Position numbers and translations under genes: made by a program. Shown one piece after another: positions 41,611-49,866 of a stretch of 62,700 nucleotides of DNA. Positions within the stretch are counted from its first letter, which is position 1. The number at the start of each line of letters is the position of its first letter. The notes beneath the pieces are model-generated. The model was not told the origin of the DNA and did no database searches. It saw only the letters and a program-made list of their open reading frames with translations. The stretch lies in NCBI GenBank assembly GCA_017407125.1, contig JAFQXE010000041.1, positions 1-62,700 of the forward strand, in the 5' to 3' direction. Source of the DNA: Thermoguttaceae bacterium (GTDB lineage Bacteria; Planctomycetota; Planctomycetia; Pirellulales; Thermoguttaceae).

Positions 41611-41638
41611 AGGCGAGCCACGGGTGTAAACCCGTGGG
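41611..41638 (+). repeat. GAGCCACGGG palindrome, copy 1
   Basis: AGGCGAG is followed by the palindrome CCACGGGT-GTAA-ACCCGTGG, 2 bp after the stop codon of the giant gene. The same 28-bp unit occurs at 49884-49911, 17 bp after the FGE-domain gene. Confidence 0.75.
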
Positions 41639-41684
41639 CGTGAGCGAAGCGAACGTAGTTACTCAATCGTAATAGAAAAATTCT

Positions 41685-41708
41685 AAAGCGGGAGGAAACT
41701 CCCGCTTT
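41685..41708 (+). terminator. Rho-independent terminator of the PEP-CTERM gene
   Basis: A perfect 10-bp stem AAAGCGGGAG/CTCCCGCTTT with the stable tetraloop GAAA is followed by CTTGTTT. It lies 75 bp after the stop codon. Confidence 0.8.
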
Positions 41709-42079
41709 CTTGTTTAAAACTTCGCGAACTTCGCGGACTTTGCGTGAGATTTCTTCGGCGGCTGATACAGCCGCGATCCAGCAGGTCGATGGGGTTGTTC
41801 TGCGAATGAGATTTTTCTTGTACCAGCAGAGCGGCAGGGGACTGCCGCGAGCCGGCTCATCCGTGTGCGTGAGCAGTTCAAAGCGTAACTTCGTTCGCTT
41901 CGCTCTCTCCGTTACCGCCTTCCATTCTTCGCGAACATCCTCCGAGCCTCCGCGGCTCCGCGTGAGGTTTTTCTTCGGCGCCTCGCCGCCGGCAGAGACT
42001 GCCGAGCGCCGGCTCATCAATGTGCAATCGGCGGTAAGATTTGTGTACGCCCTCAACCGAAAATAATTTATGCGTCCTC

Positions 42080-42108
42080 TTGTACTTATTCGTTTTTATC
42101 GCTATAAT
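42080..42108 (+). promoter_or_regulatory. Sigma70-type promoter for nucleoside hydrolase paralogue 2
   Basis: TTGTAC (42080-42085) and TATAAT (42103-42108) with an exact 17-bp spacer lie about 57 bp before the start codon at 42165. Confidence 0.7.
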
Positions 42109-42164
42109 AAAACAATGATTTGCAGCGTTCAAATTATCTCGCAACTATTTAGAAAGGAGTTTGT

Positions 42165-43208
42165 ATGAAACGATTATTTGTTACATTCATTGCCGTCATG
42201 GCGATTCTGCCTTACGTGAAGGCGGAAGACCTCATTCCCGTTCGCGATTCTGCCGACAAACCGGTCAAGCTGATTTACGACACCGACATTGGCGGAGACA
42301 TCGACGACGCCCTCGCGCTGGCGATTCTTCACAACATGGTCAAGCGCGGTCAGATTGAGCTCGTCGGCGTAACGATTACCAAGAGCAATATCTACGCCGC
42401 CAAGTTCTGCAAGGCGTTCAACATTCAGTACGGACATCCGGACGTCCCGATTGGACTGATCAAAAACGGCCCGAGGCCCGACGACGGTAAGTATGCGAGG
42501 AAAGTAATTGAGATGAAAAACGAGGACGGTTCCGCCAAGTTCCCAGTCCCTGCGGACTGGGAGCCGGAAGACTCGGTTGTGTTGCTGAGAAAACTTCTCG
42601 CAGCGGCGGAAGACAATTCTATCGTGATTGCTCAAGTTGGAATGTCGACCAACCTGGCGCGGCTGATGGACACGCCCGGCGACGACATCTCCCCGCTGAC
42701 CGGCATGGAGCTGGCGGCAAAGAAAGTCCGTCTGGTTGTCGCGATGGCTGGCGCGTTTGCGTTCAATACAAAGAAATACGAAAACTATCGGGAATACAAC
42801 GTTATTGTCGACATCCCCGCCGCTGCAAAGTTCTTTCAGGAATGGCCCGGCGAGATCGTCGTCAGCGGCTTTGAAATTGGCGTTGACATCCTCTTCCCCG
42901 GCGAAGCCTTCAACGCAGACTTGCGGATAAAAGACTCGATTGTTCGGGAATCCTACCGCTTCCATCGCGGCGGCGTAGACGGAAAGACGCAGCCGACGTG
43001 GGACTTGACCTGCATTCTCTTCTCTGGCAGACCGGAATCGTGGCGAAACTATTTCACGCTTTCGCCCCGCGGAAAGATCACGGTTATGAACGACGGCCGA
43101 TTCCGCTTTACAGAAACGCCCGACGGCGCCCGCCGCGCGTTTATCTGCTCGCCGGAACAGAAATCCATCATCCGCGAAGCGTTCATCAACCTTTGCACGG
43201 AACTGTAA
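42165..43208 (+). CDS. Secreted nucleoside hydrolase-like protein (paralogue 2)
   Basis: This 347-residue exported protein has the same length as paralogue 1 and differs at about 50 positions by eye. The signal peptide is MKRLFVTFIAVMAILPYVKA. The metal motif YDTDIGGDIDDALALA is closer to the family consensus than that of paralogue 1 (Gly-Gly-Asp-Ile rather than Gly-Asn-Asp-Ala). The most diverged tract is near the C-terminus (GKITVMNDGRFRFTETPDG), which in this family lies close to the active-site mouth and may reflect a different base preference. It has its own promoter and an AAAGGAG ribosome binding site, so it is independent of the first copy. Confidence 0.88.
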   Translation: MKRLFVTFIAVMAILPYVKAEDLIPVRDSADKPVKLIYDTDIGGDIDDALALAILHNMVKRGQIELVGVTITKSNIYAAKFCKAFNIQYGHPDVPIGLIKNGPRPDDGKYARKVIEMKNEDGSAKFPVPADWEPEDSVVLLRKLLAAAEDNSIVIAQVGMSTNLARLMDTPGDDISPLTGMELAAKKVRLVVAMAGAFAFNTKKYENYREYNVIVDIPAAAKFFQEWPGEIVVSGFEIGVDILFPGEAFNADLRIKDSIVRESYRFHRGGVDGKTQPTWDLTCILFSGRPESWRNYFTLSPRGKITVMNDGRFRFTETPDGARRAFICSPEQKSIIREAFINLCTEL

Positions 43209-43236
43209 AGAGCGAATAGAATATTTCGAAATAAAA

Positions 43237-43258
43237 AAGCCCTTGGAAACAAGGGCTT
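43237..43258 (-). terminator. Rho-independent terminator of tRNA-Cys
   Basis: On the minus strand AAGCCCTTG-TTTC-CAAGGGCTT is followed by TTTTAT, a clear terminator 6 bp after the tRNA 3' end. In the other direction the hairpin lacks a T-run. Confidence 0.88.
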
Positions 43259-43263
43259 GAGAG

Positions 43264-43336
43264 AGGTTCCGAGCGGAGTCGAACCGCTAAATCACGGATT
43301 TGCAATCCGTTGCCTTAGCCATTTGGCTACGGAACC
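43264..43336 (-). tRNA. tRNA-Cys (anticodon GCA)
   Basis: The cloverleaf is complete on the minus strand: acceptor GGTTCCG/CGGAACC, D-stem GCC/GGC, anticodon stem ACGGA/TCCGT with loop TTGCAAA (anticodon GCA), and T-arm AGCGG-TTCGACT-CCGCT. The discriminator base is U73, as expected for tRNA-Cys. The CCA end is not encoded. Confidence 0.97.
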
Positions 43337-43539
43337 TAATCGGATTTAATGCGTTTAATTTACCAAATTTCCCGCATTTGTCAAAGGGGGGGCTGGCAGT
43401 TTTTGCTCAAATTCCAGCGATTTCCTTTGTATGAATATCTTTTCGGCAATCGGGCGCGGCGTCTTGAATTAATTTTCAATATTTCGGACGATTTTCTCGT
43501 CTGGCGTTTCAAAAACGCCTGCGCCCAATTCCTCTCGAT

Positions 43540-45423
43540 TTACGCGTTGGGGGCGTCCGGCTCTTTGGCGTCTAATACCTTCTGCGGGACGGTGTGCGCC
43601 AGCGTGTACAAGCACTCAACCAAAATCCACAGCTGAATGCAGACGATAGCCAATCCCATCGCGAAAAGCACATGGTTGTTGGTAATCGGACCGCAGACAG
43701 ACGTTCCCGGCGTCGTAATCCAGTTTACCATATTGAGGATCATTGCCCACATCGGGAGAATGGTCATGATAATCAGCGGAATAACGAGGAAATAGCAGGG
43801 CTTGCCGCTGCGTTTGACGAAAATCATGATAATCGACAGCGTCAGCGAGGCGAGAATCTGGTTTGTCGCGCCAAAGACCGGCCAAAGCATCATGCCGATT
43901 GCGCCCTGCCCTGTTGGCGACGGCATACACGCCAACGCTGCGCCGAAGAAAACGACGATGCAGGTTGCGAAGTACATGTTTTTCACGCCGAGTTCCTGAA
44001 TGAGGTATCGCTGAAGTCGGGTGGCGCAGTCGAGCGTTGTTGCGGCAAAGCTGGCGACCAGAACGCCCATCATCGCCATGGCGTAGGCGAACGGAATGCC
44101 GATAGTTTCGAGGAATCGTCCACCGCCTTCGATGAATCGCGGAACCGCCTTGTTTTGAATCTCGGACAGCGAAACGTTGTAGCTCTTCAACCAATGAGCG
44201 CGCAGGGCTTTGGCTTGCGAATCCGCAGGCGCCTGTTCAGCCGCGGCGTTTTCTGTCTCTGCGGCGTTATCCGCGGCGACGGCGGCGGGCGCAGGTTGGG
44301 CGCTTTCTTTTCCGATCACAGCAACGCCGGCGGTGCAGGCGAGAATAACGATAATCGCCAAAACGCCTTCCATAAGCATGCTGCCGTATCCGATGGGCAG
44401 AGCGTCGGTTTCCTTATTAATCTGTTTGGACGTCGTGCCGCTGGCAACCATGGCGTGGAATCCGCTGATGGCGCCGCAGGCAATCGTAATAAACAGCCAG
44501 GGGAGAATCGGCTGAGCGGTTTTGATAATCGGGTCGTCTGCGGTTACGCCGTCTGACGCCAGCGATTCTACGCTGACAACGGCGGGCGCCGCCTGAATGA
44601 GGTCGGTTTTGCCCAGGAAGGAAATGACGACCATGCCAATCAGCAGAGCCGCCAACGCGACGTACAGCTGGCAGGAGTTGATGAAGTCTCGCGGCTGGAG
44701 CAGCAGCCAGACGGGCAGCGTCGACGCGAAGAAGCAGTACGCCAGCAGGAAGTACGTCCAGATCTTTTGCGGGTCGCCCCAGCTTGCGGGAAGGCTGACG
44801 GGGTATTTAATTCCCAGCCAAATCAGGAAGTACAGAATAACAACTCCAATCAGGGCGGGAATGACGATGTTGCCTTTGAGTTTGTAGTTAATGTATCCGA
44901 TAATCATCGCCAGCGGAAGGCTTCCCCAAACGCAGATGACGGACTGCGGGGTGTTGATGAACACGCCGGCGGTAATCGTGCAGAAGACAGCGACAACCAG
45001 CGTCAAGGTAAAGCAGAGCAGCAACAAAAACAGGATTCTAACGCGGGTGGAGACCAGCGACTTGGCGATGTCGGCAACGCTCTTGCCGTCGTTTCTCATG
45101 GAAATGACGAGCGTTGAGAAGTCGTGAACCGCGCCGATAAAAATCGAGCCGAAGACGACCCAGAGCAGCGCGGGCAGCCAGCCCCAGAATACCGCGATGG
45201 CGGGACCGACAATCGGACCGGTGCCGGCGATGGCGGCGAAATGGTGCCCAATCAAAACGAACGAGCGCGTCGGGGCGTAGTCGACGTCGTCCTGAAGCGT
45301 ATGGGCGGGAGTCGCCCGATTGTCGTCAAGACAATAAATCTTTTTGGCGAGCCATTTTCCGTACAGGTTGTACGCGAGAATATAGCCGAAAAACGCAGCA
45401 ATCGCTACAAAGAGCGTTGACAT
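43540..45423 (-). CDS. cstA: CstA-family peptide/pyruvate transporter
   Basis: This 627-residue protein has roughly 15 hydrophobic segments. CstA-family proteins import peptides or pyruvate under carbon limitation. The N-terminal part carries the family blocks DYAPTRSFVLIGHHFAAIAGTG (given here in part) and PIVGPAIAVFWGWLPALLWV, and later GAISGFHAMVASGTTSKQ. A cytoplasmic or periplasmic Ala/Glu-rich insert (about residues 390-420) looks disordered. AGGAGG lies 8 nt before the ATG. The gene reads away from the Ca-ATPase gene across a spacer full of period-7 repeats. Regulation was not recognised. Confidence 0.9.
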   Translation of the reverse strand: MSTLFVAIAAFFGYILAYNLYGKWLAKKIYCLDDNRATPAHTLQDDVDYAPTRSFVLIGHHFAAIAGTGPIVGPAIAVFWGWLPALLWVVFGSIFIGAVHDFSTLVISMRNDGKSVADIAKSLVSTRVRILFLLLLCFTLTLVVAVFCTITAGVFINTPQSVICVWGSLPLAMIIGYINYKLKGNIVIPALIGVVILYFLIWLGIKYPVSLPASWGDPQKIWTYFLLAYCFFASTLPVWLLLQPRDFINSCQLYVALAALLIGMVVISFLGKTDLIQAAPAVVSVESLASDGVTADDPIIKTAQPILPWLFITIACGAISGFHAMVASGTTSKQINKETDALPIGYGSMLMEGVLAIIVILACTAGVAVIGKESAQPAPAAVAADNAAETENAAAEQAPADSQAKALRAHWLKSYNVSLSEIQNKAVPRFIEGGGRFLETIGIPFAYAMAMMGVLVASFAATTLDCATRLQRYLIQELGVKNMYFATCIVVFFGAALACMPSPTGQGAIGMMLWPVFGATNQILASLTLSIIMIFVKRSGKPCYFLVIPLIIMTILPMWAMILNMVNWITTPGTSVCGPITNNHVLFAMGLAIVCIQLWILVECLYTLAHTVPQKVLDAKEPDAPNA

Positions 45424-45735
45424 TACAAATCCTCCTGGTTAGGGTATAGGGAATGGGGAATAGGGAGTAGGGAGTGGAGAGCTATTAGCTCCTAGCCTCT
45501 AGCTAAAAGCTAACGGCTAACAGCTAAAAACTGATTCTGTTATATTTTACTCTTTTTTTCGTTTCCGTATAGAGGGATTAAAAGAATTTTCGACGCCCTT
45601 TTCAAAAATTTCCTATTGTGTATAATTGTAGTGGTAAGTTTTTAGTGGTAAGTTGTAAGGGCGCAAAGCGCTTCTCTCAATAACCATCTGCTACTTACCA
45701 CTAACTACTAACCACTAACCACTTCTAATTAATAT
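45424..45735. repeat. Divergent spacer filled with period-7 arrays
   Basis: Four arrays occupy most of this spacer: (AGGGAAT)n at 45441-45475, (AGCTAAC)n at 45480-45535, (GTGGTAA)n at 45631-45660 and (ACCACTA)n at 45683-45724. The last two are inverse to each other around a GCGC-AAA-GCGC core and can form a long imperfect stem in the leader of the Ca-ATPase mRNA. Promoters for both flanking genes must lie here; TATAAT at 45620-45625 is a candidate -10 for the rightward gene. Confidence 0.7.
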
Positions 45736-48700
45736 ATGTTAGCCGAAAAAGTTCAGCTTGGCGATATTACGATTAATTTACAAACAGGGTTGACATCCGA
45801 TCAGGTTGTCGAGCTGCGGAAGAGATACGGCTCCAATCTGCTCACGCCGCCCCCGAGAACGCCGTGGTGGAAACAGCTGCTTGATAAGTTCAAAGACCCG
45901 ACGATTATTATTCTACTGGCGTCGGCGGTGATTTCCCTTGCGATGACGGCAATTGAAAGGTACGCGCTGGGTAATACAGACGTTCATTTTACGGAATCCA
46001 TCGGCATCTTCCTGGCGGTTCTTCTGGCGATTACCGTCGGGTATTTCAGCGAACGCAAGTCGGAAGGCGAGTTTGAAGCCCTGAACAAGGTCAAAGAGGA
46101 TATTCCCGTCAAGGTTTTGCGAAACGGTCAGATTACGACGACGCATATCGGCGACGTCGTAACCGGCGACCTGATCGTTCTGGATATGGGCGATAAAGTC
46201 CCGGCGGACGGTCTTTTGCTGGACAGCATGGGGCTTTTAATCGACCAGTCTTTGCTGACAGGCGAATCGGCTCCTGTGCGGAAGACTCCGATAGTACCAA
46301 TATCGGGCGACGGCGCGTTTGCAGTCGACACAGACGCCTTAGAGAAAGCGAACGAGTCCAACTGCGTATACCGCGGAACGATGGTCAACGACGGTCATGG
46401 CGTTCTTTTGGCGGTGAAAGTGGGCGATTCGACCCAGATGGGGAATATCGCCGCGAATCTGGCGGACGACGAGTCGAAGTCTGTTACGCCGCTGGTGGAA
46501 AAGCTCTCGCGTCTTGCCAAACAGATCAGCATTTTGGGCGTCTCCGGCGCGCTGGCGATTTTCACGTGCATGTCGGTTGAAACCCTGGTTCAGAGCGAGA
46601 TTGCAAAAGAGTTCGTTCATCAGACGGGGCTGGAATGGGGTTTGGTCATCGCGTCAGTCGTGATGGGCGTACTTTTAATGCGGTTTCTCCTTCGTCCGTT
46701 TTTCGCATCAATGAACATGACCCTCAAGAGCTGGTTTGCCCAGTTTTTGGGGACCGTTCCGATGGCGGTTGCATCTTACGCCGTAGGGGTAAGCGCGTGG
46801 GGATTTTATGGCGATTTTGACGCTGGCGCAATAGAGCTGCTTCAGCAGGTTTTGACCGCCTTTGTTGTGGCTGTTACAATTATCGTCGTTGCCGTTCCGG
46901 AAGGGCTGCCAATGATGGTAACGGTGTCGCTGGCGATGAACATGCTCAAAATGGCGCGGCAAAACTGTCTGGTCAGAAAGCTGGTGGCGTCCGAAACGAT
47001 TGGCTGCGCGACGGTTATCTGTTCAGACAAGACGGGAACGCTGACCCAAAACAAAATGCAGCCGGTCTGGTTCTGGGCGAACGGTCAGTCGTATTCTCCC
47101 GCTGACTTCTCCCGATTGACGTCAACGCCCGTTTGGGGCGATCTGGTAAACTCGGTTTGCTTCAACAGCGAAGCCAACTTGGAACGATACGAGAATTCCG
47201 ATGGCAAAATCGCGGTTCGGAGAATCGGAAACCCGACGGAGTGCGCGTTGCTGGCTTTATTTACCGAGTTCGGAACGGATTATCTTGCTGTGAGAACGTC
47301 CGCCAACCGCGTTGGGGAAATGGGGCACAATTCCGAACGCAAGATGAGCATGGTTCTGGTCGAAGACAAGGCGGACGGACTGAACGCTCCCGCATTGATT
47401 TGCCACATCAAGGGCGCGCCGGAACGGATTCAGGATAAATGCTCGTTCGTCCGGATTGACGGCGCCGACGTCCCGATTGACTTGTATAAATCCCAAATCG
47501 AATCGGAGCTTGCCGCGGCGTCGAACCGCGCGTTGCGCGTTTTGGCAATCGCGTCAAAAAAGATGTGCTGCAATTGCTTCAAACCAGACGATCTGGATGC
47601 GTGCTTAGCCTGTCCCGGGTACGTCCTGCTCGGTTTGACGGGAATTGAAGACCCCGTTCGTCCGGAGGTTCCGCCGGCGGTTGAGCGTTGTCAGCAGGCG
47701 GGCGTGAGCGTCAAGATGATTACCGGCGACGCCAAGCCGACTGCGGTCGCGATCGCGAGACAGTGCGGGATTCTGTCTGAGAATTACGTCGAAAACACCC
47801 CGGACGGCGAGCTGGTTTTGACGTCCGACGAGCTTGCCGCCGTTACAGACGAGCAGCTTCCCGACGTCGCCGAGCGTTTGCGAGTTCTGTCGCGGTCAAC
47901 GCCGATGGACAAACTGCGTCTGGTGAAAGCGCTGCATTATCAGGGGGAAGTCGTTGGCATGACCGGCGACGGCACCAACGATGCGCCCGCGCTGAAGTTC
48001 GCAGACGTCGGGCTTTCGATGGGCGTTTCCGGAACCGAAGTCGCGAAGGAAGCGTCCGACATCGTTCTGGTAGACGACAACTTCAAAAGCATCGTTACCG
48101 GGATCTGGTGGGGCAGAACGCTCTATCAGAACATTCAGAGGTTTTTACAGTTCCAGCTTTCTGTGAACTTTGTCGCGTTGACCTGCGCTCTGATCGGTCC
48201 GCTTGTCGGCGTTTCCCTCCCGCTGACTGTTACGCAGCTGCTGTGGATTAATATAATAATGGATACGTTCGCGGCGATAGCCTACAGCGCCGACCCTCCG
48301 CGTGAGTTCTCCATGCACCGAAAACCCGTCTCGCGTCAGGCGCATATTATCATGCCCTCGATGTGGTTTACGATTCTGTGCAACAGCGCGTTTCAGGTTG
48401 TTATGCTGGGCTGCGTACTGTATTTCGGCTGGTTCCTGGAGCCGGGCGAACAGAAATTCGAGTTCGGATGCGATTTAACCGATTCGAAAGTGATTGCAGA
48501 GAACCTCAAGGCGCTGACGGTCTTCTTTACAACGTTTGTCATGTTCCAGTTCTGGCACAAATTCAACTGCCGCGCCCTGTTCCATAACGAAAACCCGTTT
48601 ACGCTGTTGACCAAAAACCGTCTGTTTATCGGGGTTATTACCCTGATTACCGTCGCTCAGATCGTCATGGTTCAGTTTAGCGATTATTACGGAATTGGAC

Positions 48701-48825
48701 AGATCTTCCGAACGACTTCCCTGTCGCTGCGCCAATGGCTGATGATAACCGGATTTACCGCGACTATTCTGCCCGTCGCCTGGATTGTGCATCAACTGGC
48801 GTTCTGGTTCGGCGCGGAAAAATAA
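45736..48825 (+). CDS. P2-type calcium-transporting ATPase
   Basis: This 1029-residue ion pump of the SERCA/PMCA group probably exports Ca2+. The order is cation N-terminal domain, TM1-2, actuator with LLTGESAPV, TM3-4 with VPEGLPMMV (the PEGL ligand motif), phosphorylation site D431 in CSDKTGTLTQNKM, the nucleotide domain, hinge GDGTNDAPALKFADVGLSMG, and TM5-10 with the C-terminal NxxMDTFAA motif (WINIIMDTFAAIAYS). An unusual hydrophobic insert with RPFFASMNMTLKSWF lies between TM3 and TM4. The ATG has no Shine-Dalgarno; an (ACCACTA)n array ends 11 bp upstream. It is unlike the P1B pump at 26018 in class and length. Confidence 0.92.
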   Translation: MLAEKVQLGDITINLQTGLTSDQVVELRKRYGSNLLTPPPRTPWWKQLLDKFKDPTIIILLASAVISLAMTAIERYALGNTDVHFTESIGIFLAVLLAITVGYFSERKSEGEFEALNKVKEDIPVKVLRNGQITTTHIGDVVTGDLIVLDMGDKVPADGLLLDSMGLLIDQSLLTGESAPVRKTPIVPISGDGAFAVDTDALEKANESNCVYRGTMVNDGHGVLLAVKVGDSTQMGNIAANLADDESKSVTPLVEKLSRLAKQISILGVSGALAIFTCMSVETLVQSEIAKEFVHQTGLEWGLVIASVVMGVLLMRFLLRPFFASMNMTLKSWFAQFLGTVPMAVASYAVGVSAWGFYGDFDAGAIELLQQVLTAFVVAVTIIVVAVPEGLPMMVTVSLAMNMLKMARQNCLVRKLVASETIGCATVICSDKTGTLTQNKMQPVWFWANGQSYSPADFSRLTSTPVWGDLVNSVCFNSEANLERYENSDGKIAVRRIGNPTECALLALFTEFGTDYLAVRTSANRVGEMGHNSERKMSMVLVEDKADGLNAPALICHIKGAPERIQDKCSFVRIDGADVPIDLYKSQIESELAAASNRALRVLAIASKKMCCNCFKPDDLDACLACPGYVLLGLTGIEDPVRPEVPPAVERCQQAGVSVKMITGDAKPTAVAIARQCGILSENYVENTPDGELVLTSDELAAVTDEQLPDVAERLRVLSRSTPMDKLRLVKALHYQGEVVGMTGDGTNDAPALKFADVGLSMGVSGTEVAKEASDIVLVDDNFKSIVTGIWWGRTLYQNIQRFLQFQLSVNFVALTCALIGPLVGVSLPLTVTQLLWINIIMDTFAAIAYSADPPREFSMHRKPVSRQAHIIMPSMWFTILCNSAFQVVMLGCVLYFGWFLEPGEQKFEFGCDLTDSKVIAENLKALTVFFTTFVMFQFWHKFNCRALFHNENPFTLLTKNRLFIGVITLITVAQIVMVQFSDYYGIGQIFRTTSLSLRQWLMITGFTATILPVAWIVHQLAFWFGAEK

Positions 48826-48864
48826 GGGGTTGTCTTTAGAAAAAGCCGTGAAGCGTGCATAACA

Positions 48865-48945
48865 AAACGACATCGCAGAAAACCTCCTTTGGATGTAGCC
48901 CGTCCTCGGGCTACAACTTGACGGCTTTTGCCGTCAAGGAAAATC
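48865..48945 (-). repeat. Two-hairpin dispersed element, copy 2
   Basis: On the minus strand, CTTGACGGC-AAAA-GCCGTCAAG (48938-48917) is followed by TGTAGCCCG-AGGA-CGGGCTACA (48915-48894), then CATCCAAAGGAGGTTTTC. Copy 1 at 9808-9886 has the same first stem and the same order, but a second stem of different sequence (ATGGACTCCG/CGGAGTCCAT). Confidence 0.75.
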
Positions 48946-48971
48946 TTTGTCCCGCTTTTTTCGTCCCCCTA

Positions 48972-48999
48972 TTGCAATAGAAGCGTAAATGCTTATAAT
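48972..48999 (+). promoter_or_regulatory. Sigma70-type promoter for the FGE-domain gene
   Basis: TTGCAA (48972-48977) and TATAAT (48994-48999) are separated by 16 bp, about 78 bp before the start codon at 49078. Confidence 0.65.
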
Positions 49000-49077
49000 T
49001 TGAATTAAATTAGAGTTAATTACAAGAATGTACTTGTATTGAACATTTATAAACGTTCCGCATAGGAGTAAAGAATT

Positions 49078-49866
49078 ATGCGAAATCTTAATGGCAGTTG
49101 GATTATTTCAGTTCTGTGTGGCATCGTTGCCGCAATGGCAGTTTCTTTCTTTGCGCCCGTCTGCTTGGCAGGCGATGAAATTCTTGCAGGCAAACGTCTT
49201 GTAAAGGTAATTAACGGCGTGGAATTTGCCTTTAGATGGTGTCCGGCTGGTACGTTTATGATGGGGGCGCCAATGTCAGAAACAGGACGCAGCGATGAAA
49301 AACAGCACAAAGTAACGCTTACCAAAGGTTTCTGGATGCTGGAAACGGAGGTAACGCAAAAGCAGTGGAAAGCGGTTATGAGAAACAATCCGAGTCGCTT
49401 CAAGGGCGACGATTTGCCTGTTGAATGTGTTTCTTTGGGCGATTGTCAGGAATTTTGTAAGAAGTGTACTCAGCTGGGATTGCCCGTTCAGCTTCCAACG
49501 GAAGCGCAGTGGGAATATGCTTGTCGGGCGGGTAGTACAGGAGCTTATGCCGGGAACCTTGACGATATGGTGTGGTATTGGGATAATAGCGATAGAAAAA
49601 CGCATCCAGTTGGAACGAAGAAGCCCAATGCATGGGGTTTGTATGACATGCACGGGAACGTTTGGGAGTGGTGTCAAGACTGGTATGACGATTATCCCAG
49701 AGGGAGTGTAACGGACCCGGTTGGACCTTCGAGTGGCTCCGACCGCGTATTCCGCGGTGGCTGCTGGCTCGACAGCGCTGGGTTCTGCCGGTCAGCGTAC
49801 CGCTTCTACATCGATCCCGGTTACCGGGACTACACACTTGGCTTTCGGTGTGTGAAAGGTCAATAA
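49078..49866 (+). CDS. Exported FGE/SUMF1-domain protein
   Basis: This 262-residue protein has a signal peptide (about 1-32) and then a complete formylglycine-generating-enzyme-type fold: GTFMMGAPMSE, ETEVTQKQWKAVM, LPTEAQWEYACRAGS, WGLYDMHGNVWEWCQDWY and RVFRGGCWLDSAGFCRSAYR to LGFRCVKG. Such domains activate sulfatases in true FGEs, but many exported bacterial versions are of unknown function or serve as ligand-binding scaffolds. No sulfatase is in the window. The 3' third is visibly more G+C-rich than the 5' part. AGGAG precedes the ATG. Confidence 0.85.
   Translation: MRNLNGSWIISVLCGIVAAMAVSFFAPVCLAGDEILAGKRLVKVINGVEFAFRWCPAGTFMMGAPMSETGRSDEKQHKVTLTKGFWMLETEVTQKQWKAVMRNNPSRFKGDDLPVECVSLGDCQEFCKKCTQLGLPVQLPTEAQWEYACRAGSTGAYAGNLDDMVWYWDNSDRKTHPVGTKKPNAWGLYDMHGNVWEWCQDWYDDYPRGSVTDPVGPSSGSDRVFRGGCWLDSAGFCRSAYRFYIDPGYRDYTLGFRCVKGQ

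Larger units (their letters stand above)
41610..42164. other. Repeat-rich region after the PEP-CTERM giant gene
   Basis: No supported gene, although repeats leave open frames. It contains a GAGCCACGGG palindrome (41611-41638), a strong terminator (41685-41708), a period-9 CTTCGCGAA array (41719-41750), a partial REP-like tail (41881-41925, ending TTACCGCCTTCCATT), CTCCGCG repeats (41927-41968) and a good promoter at 42080-42108 for the second nucleoside hydrolase. Confidence 0.65.

Noticed and set aside
41710..42144. Several 80-156-codon open frames between the PEP-CTERM gene and the second nucleoside hydrolase
   Set aside because: They run through known repeat families and the terminator; the two strands are equally open and neither frame has a start signal.
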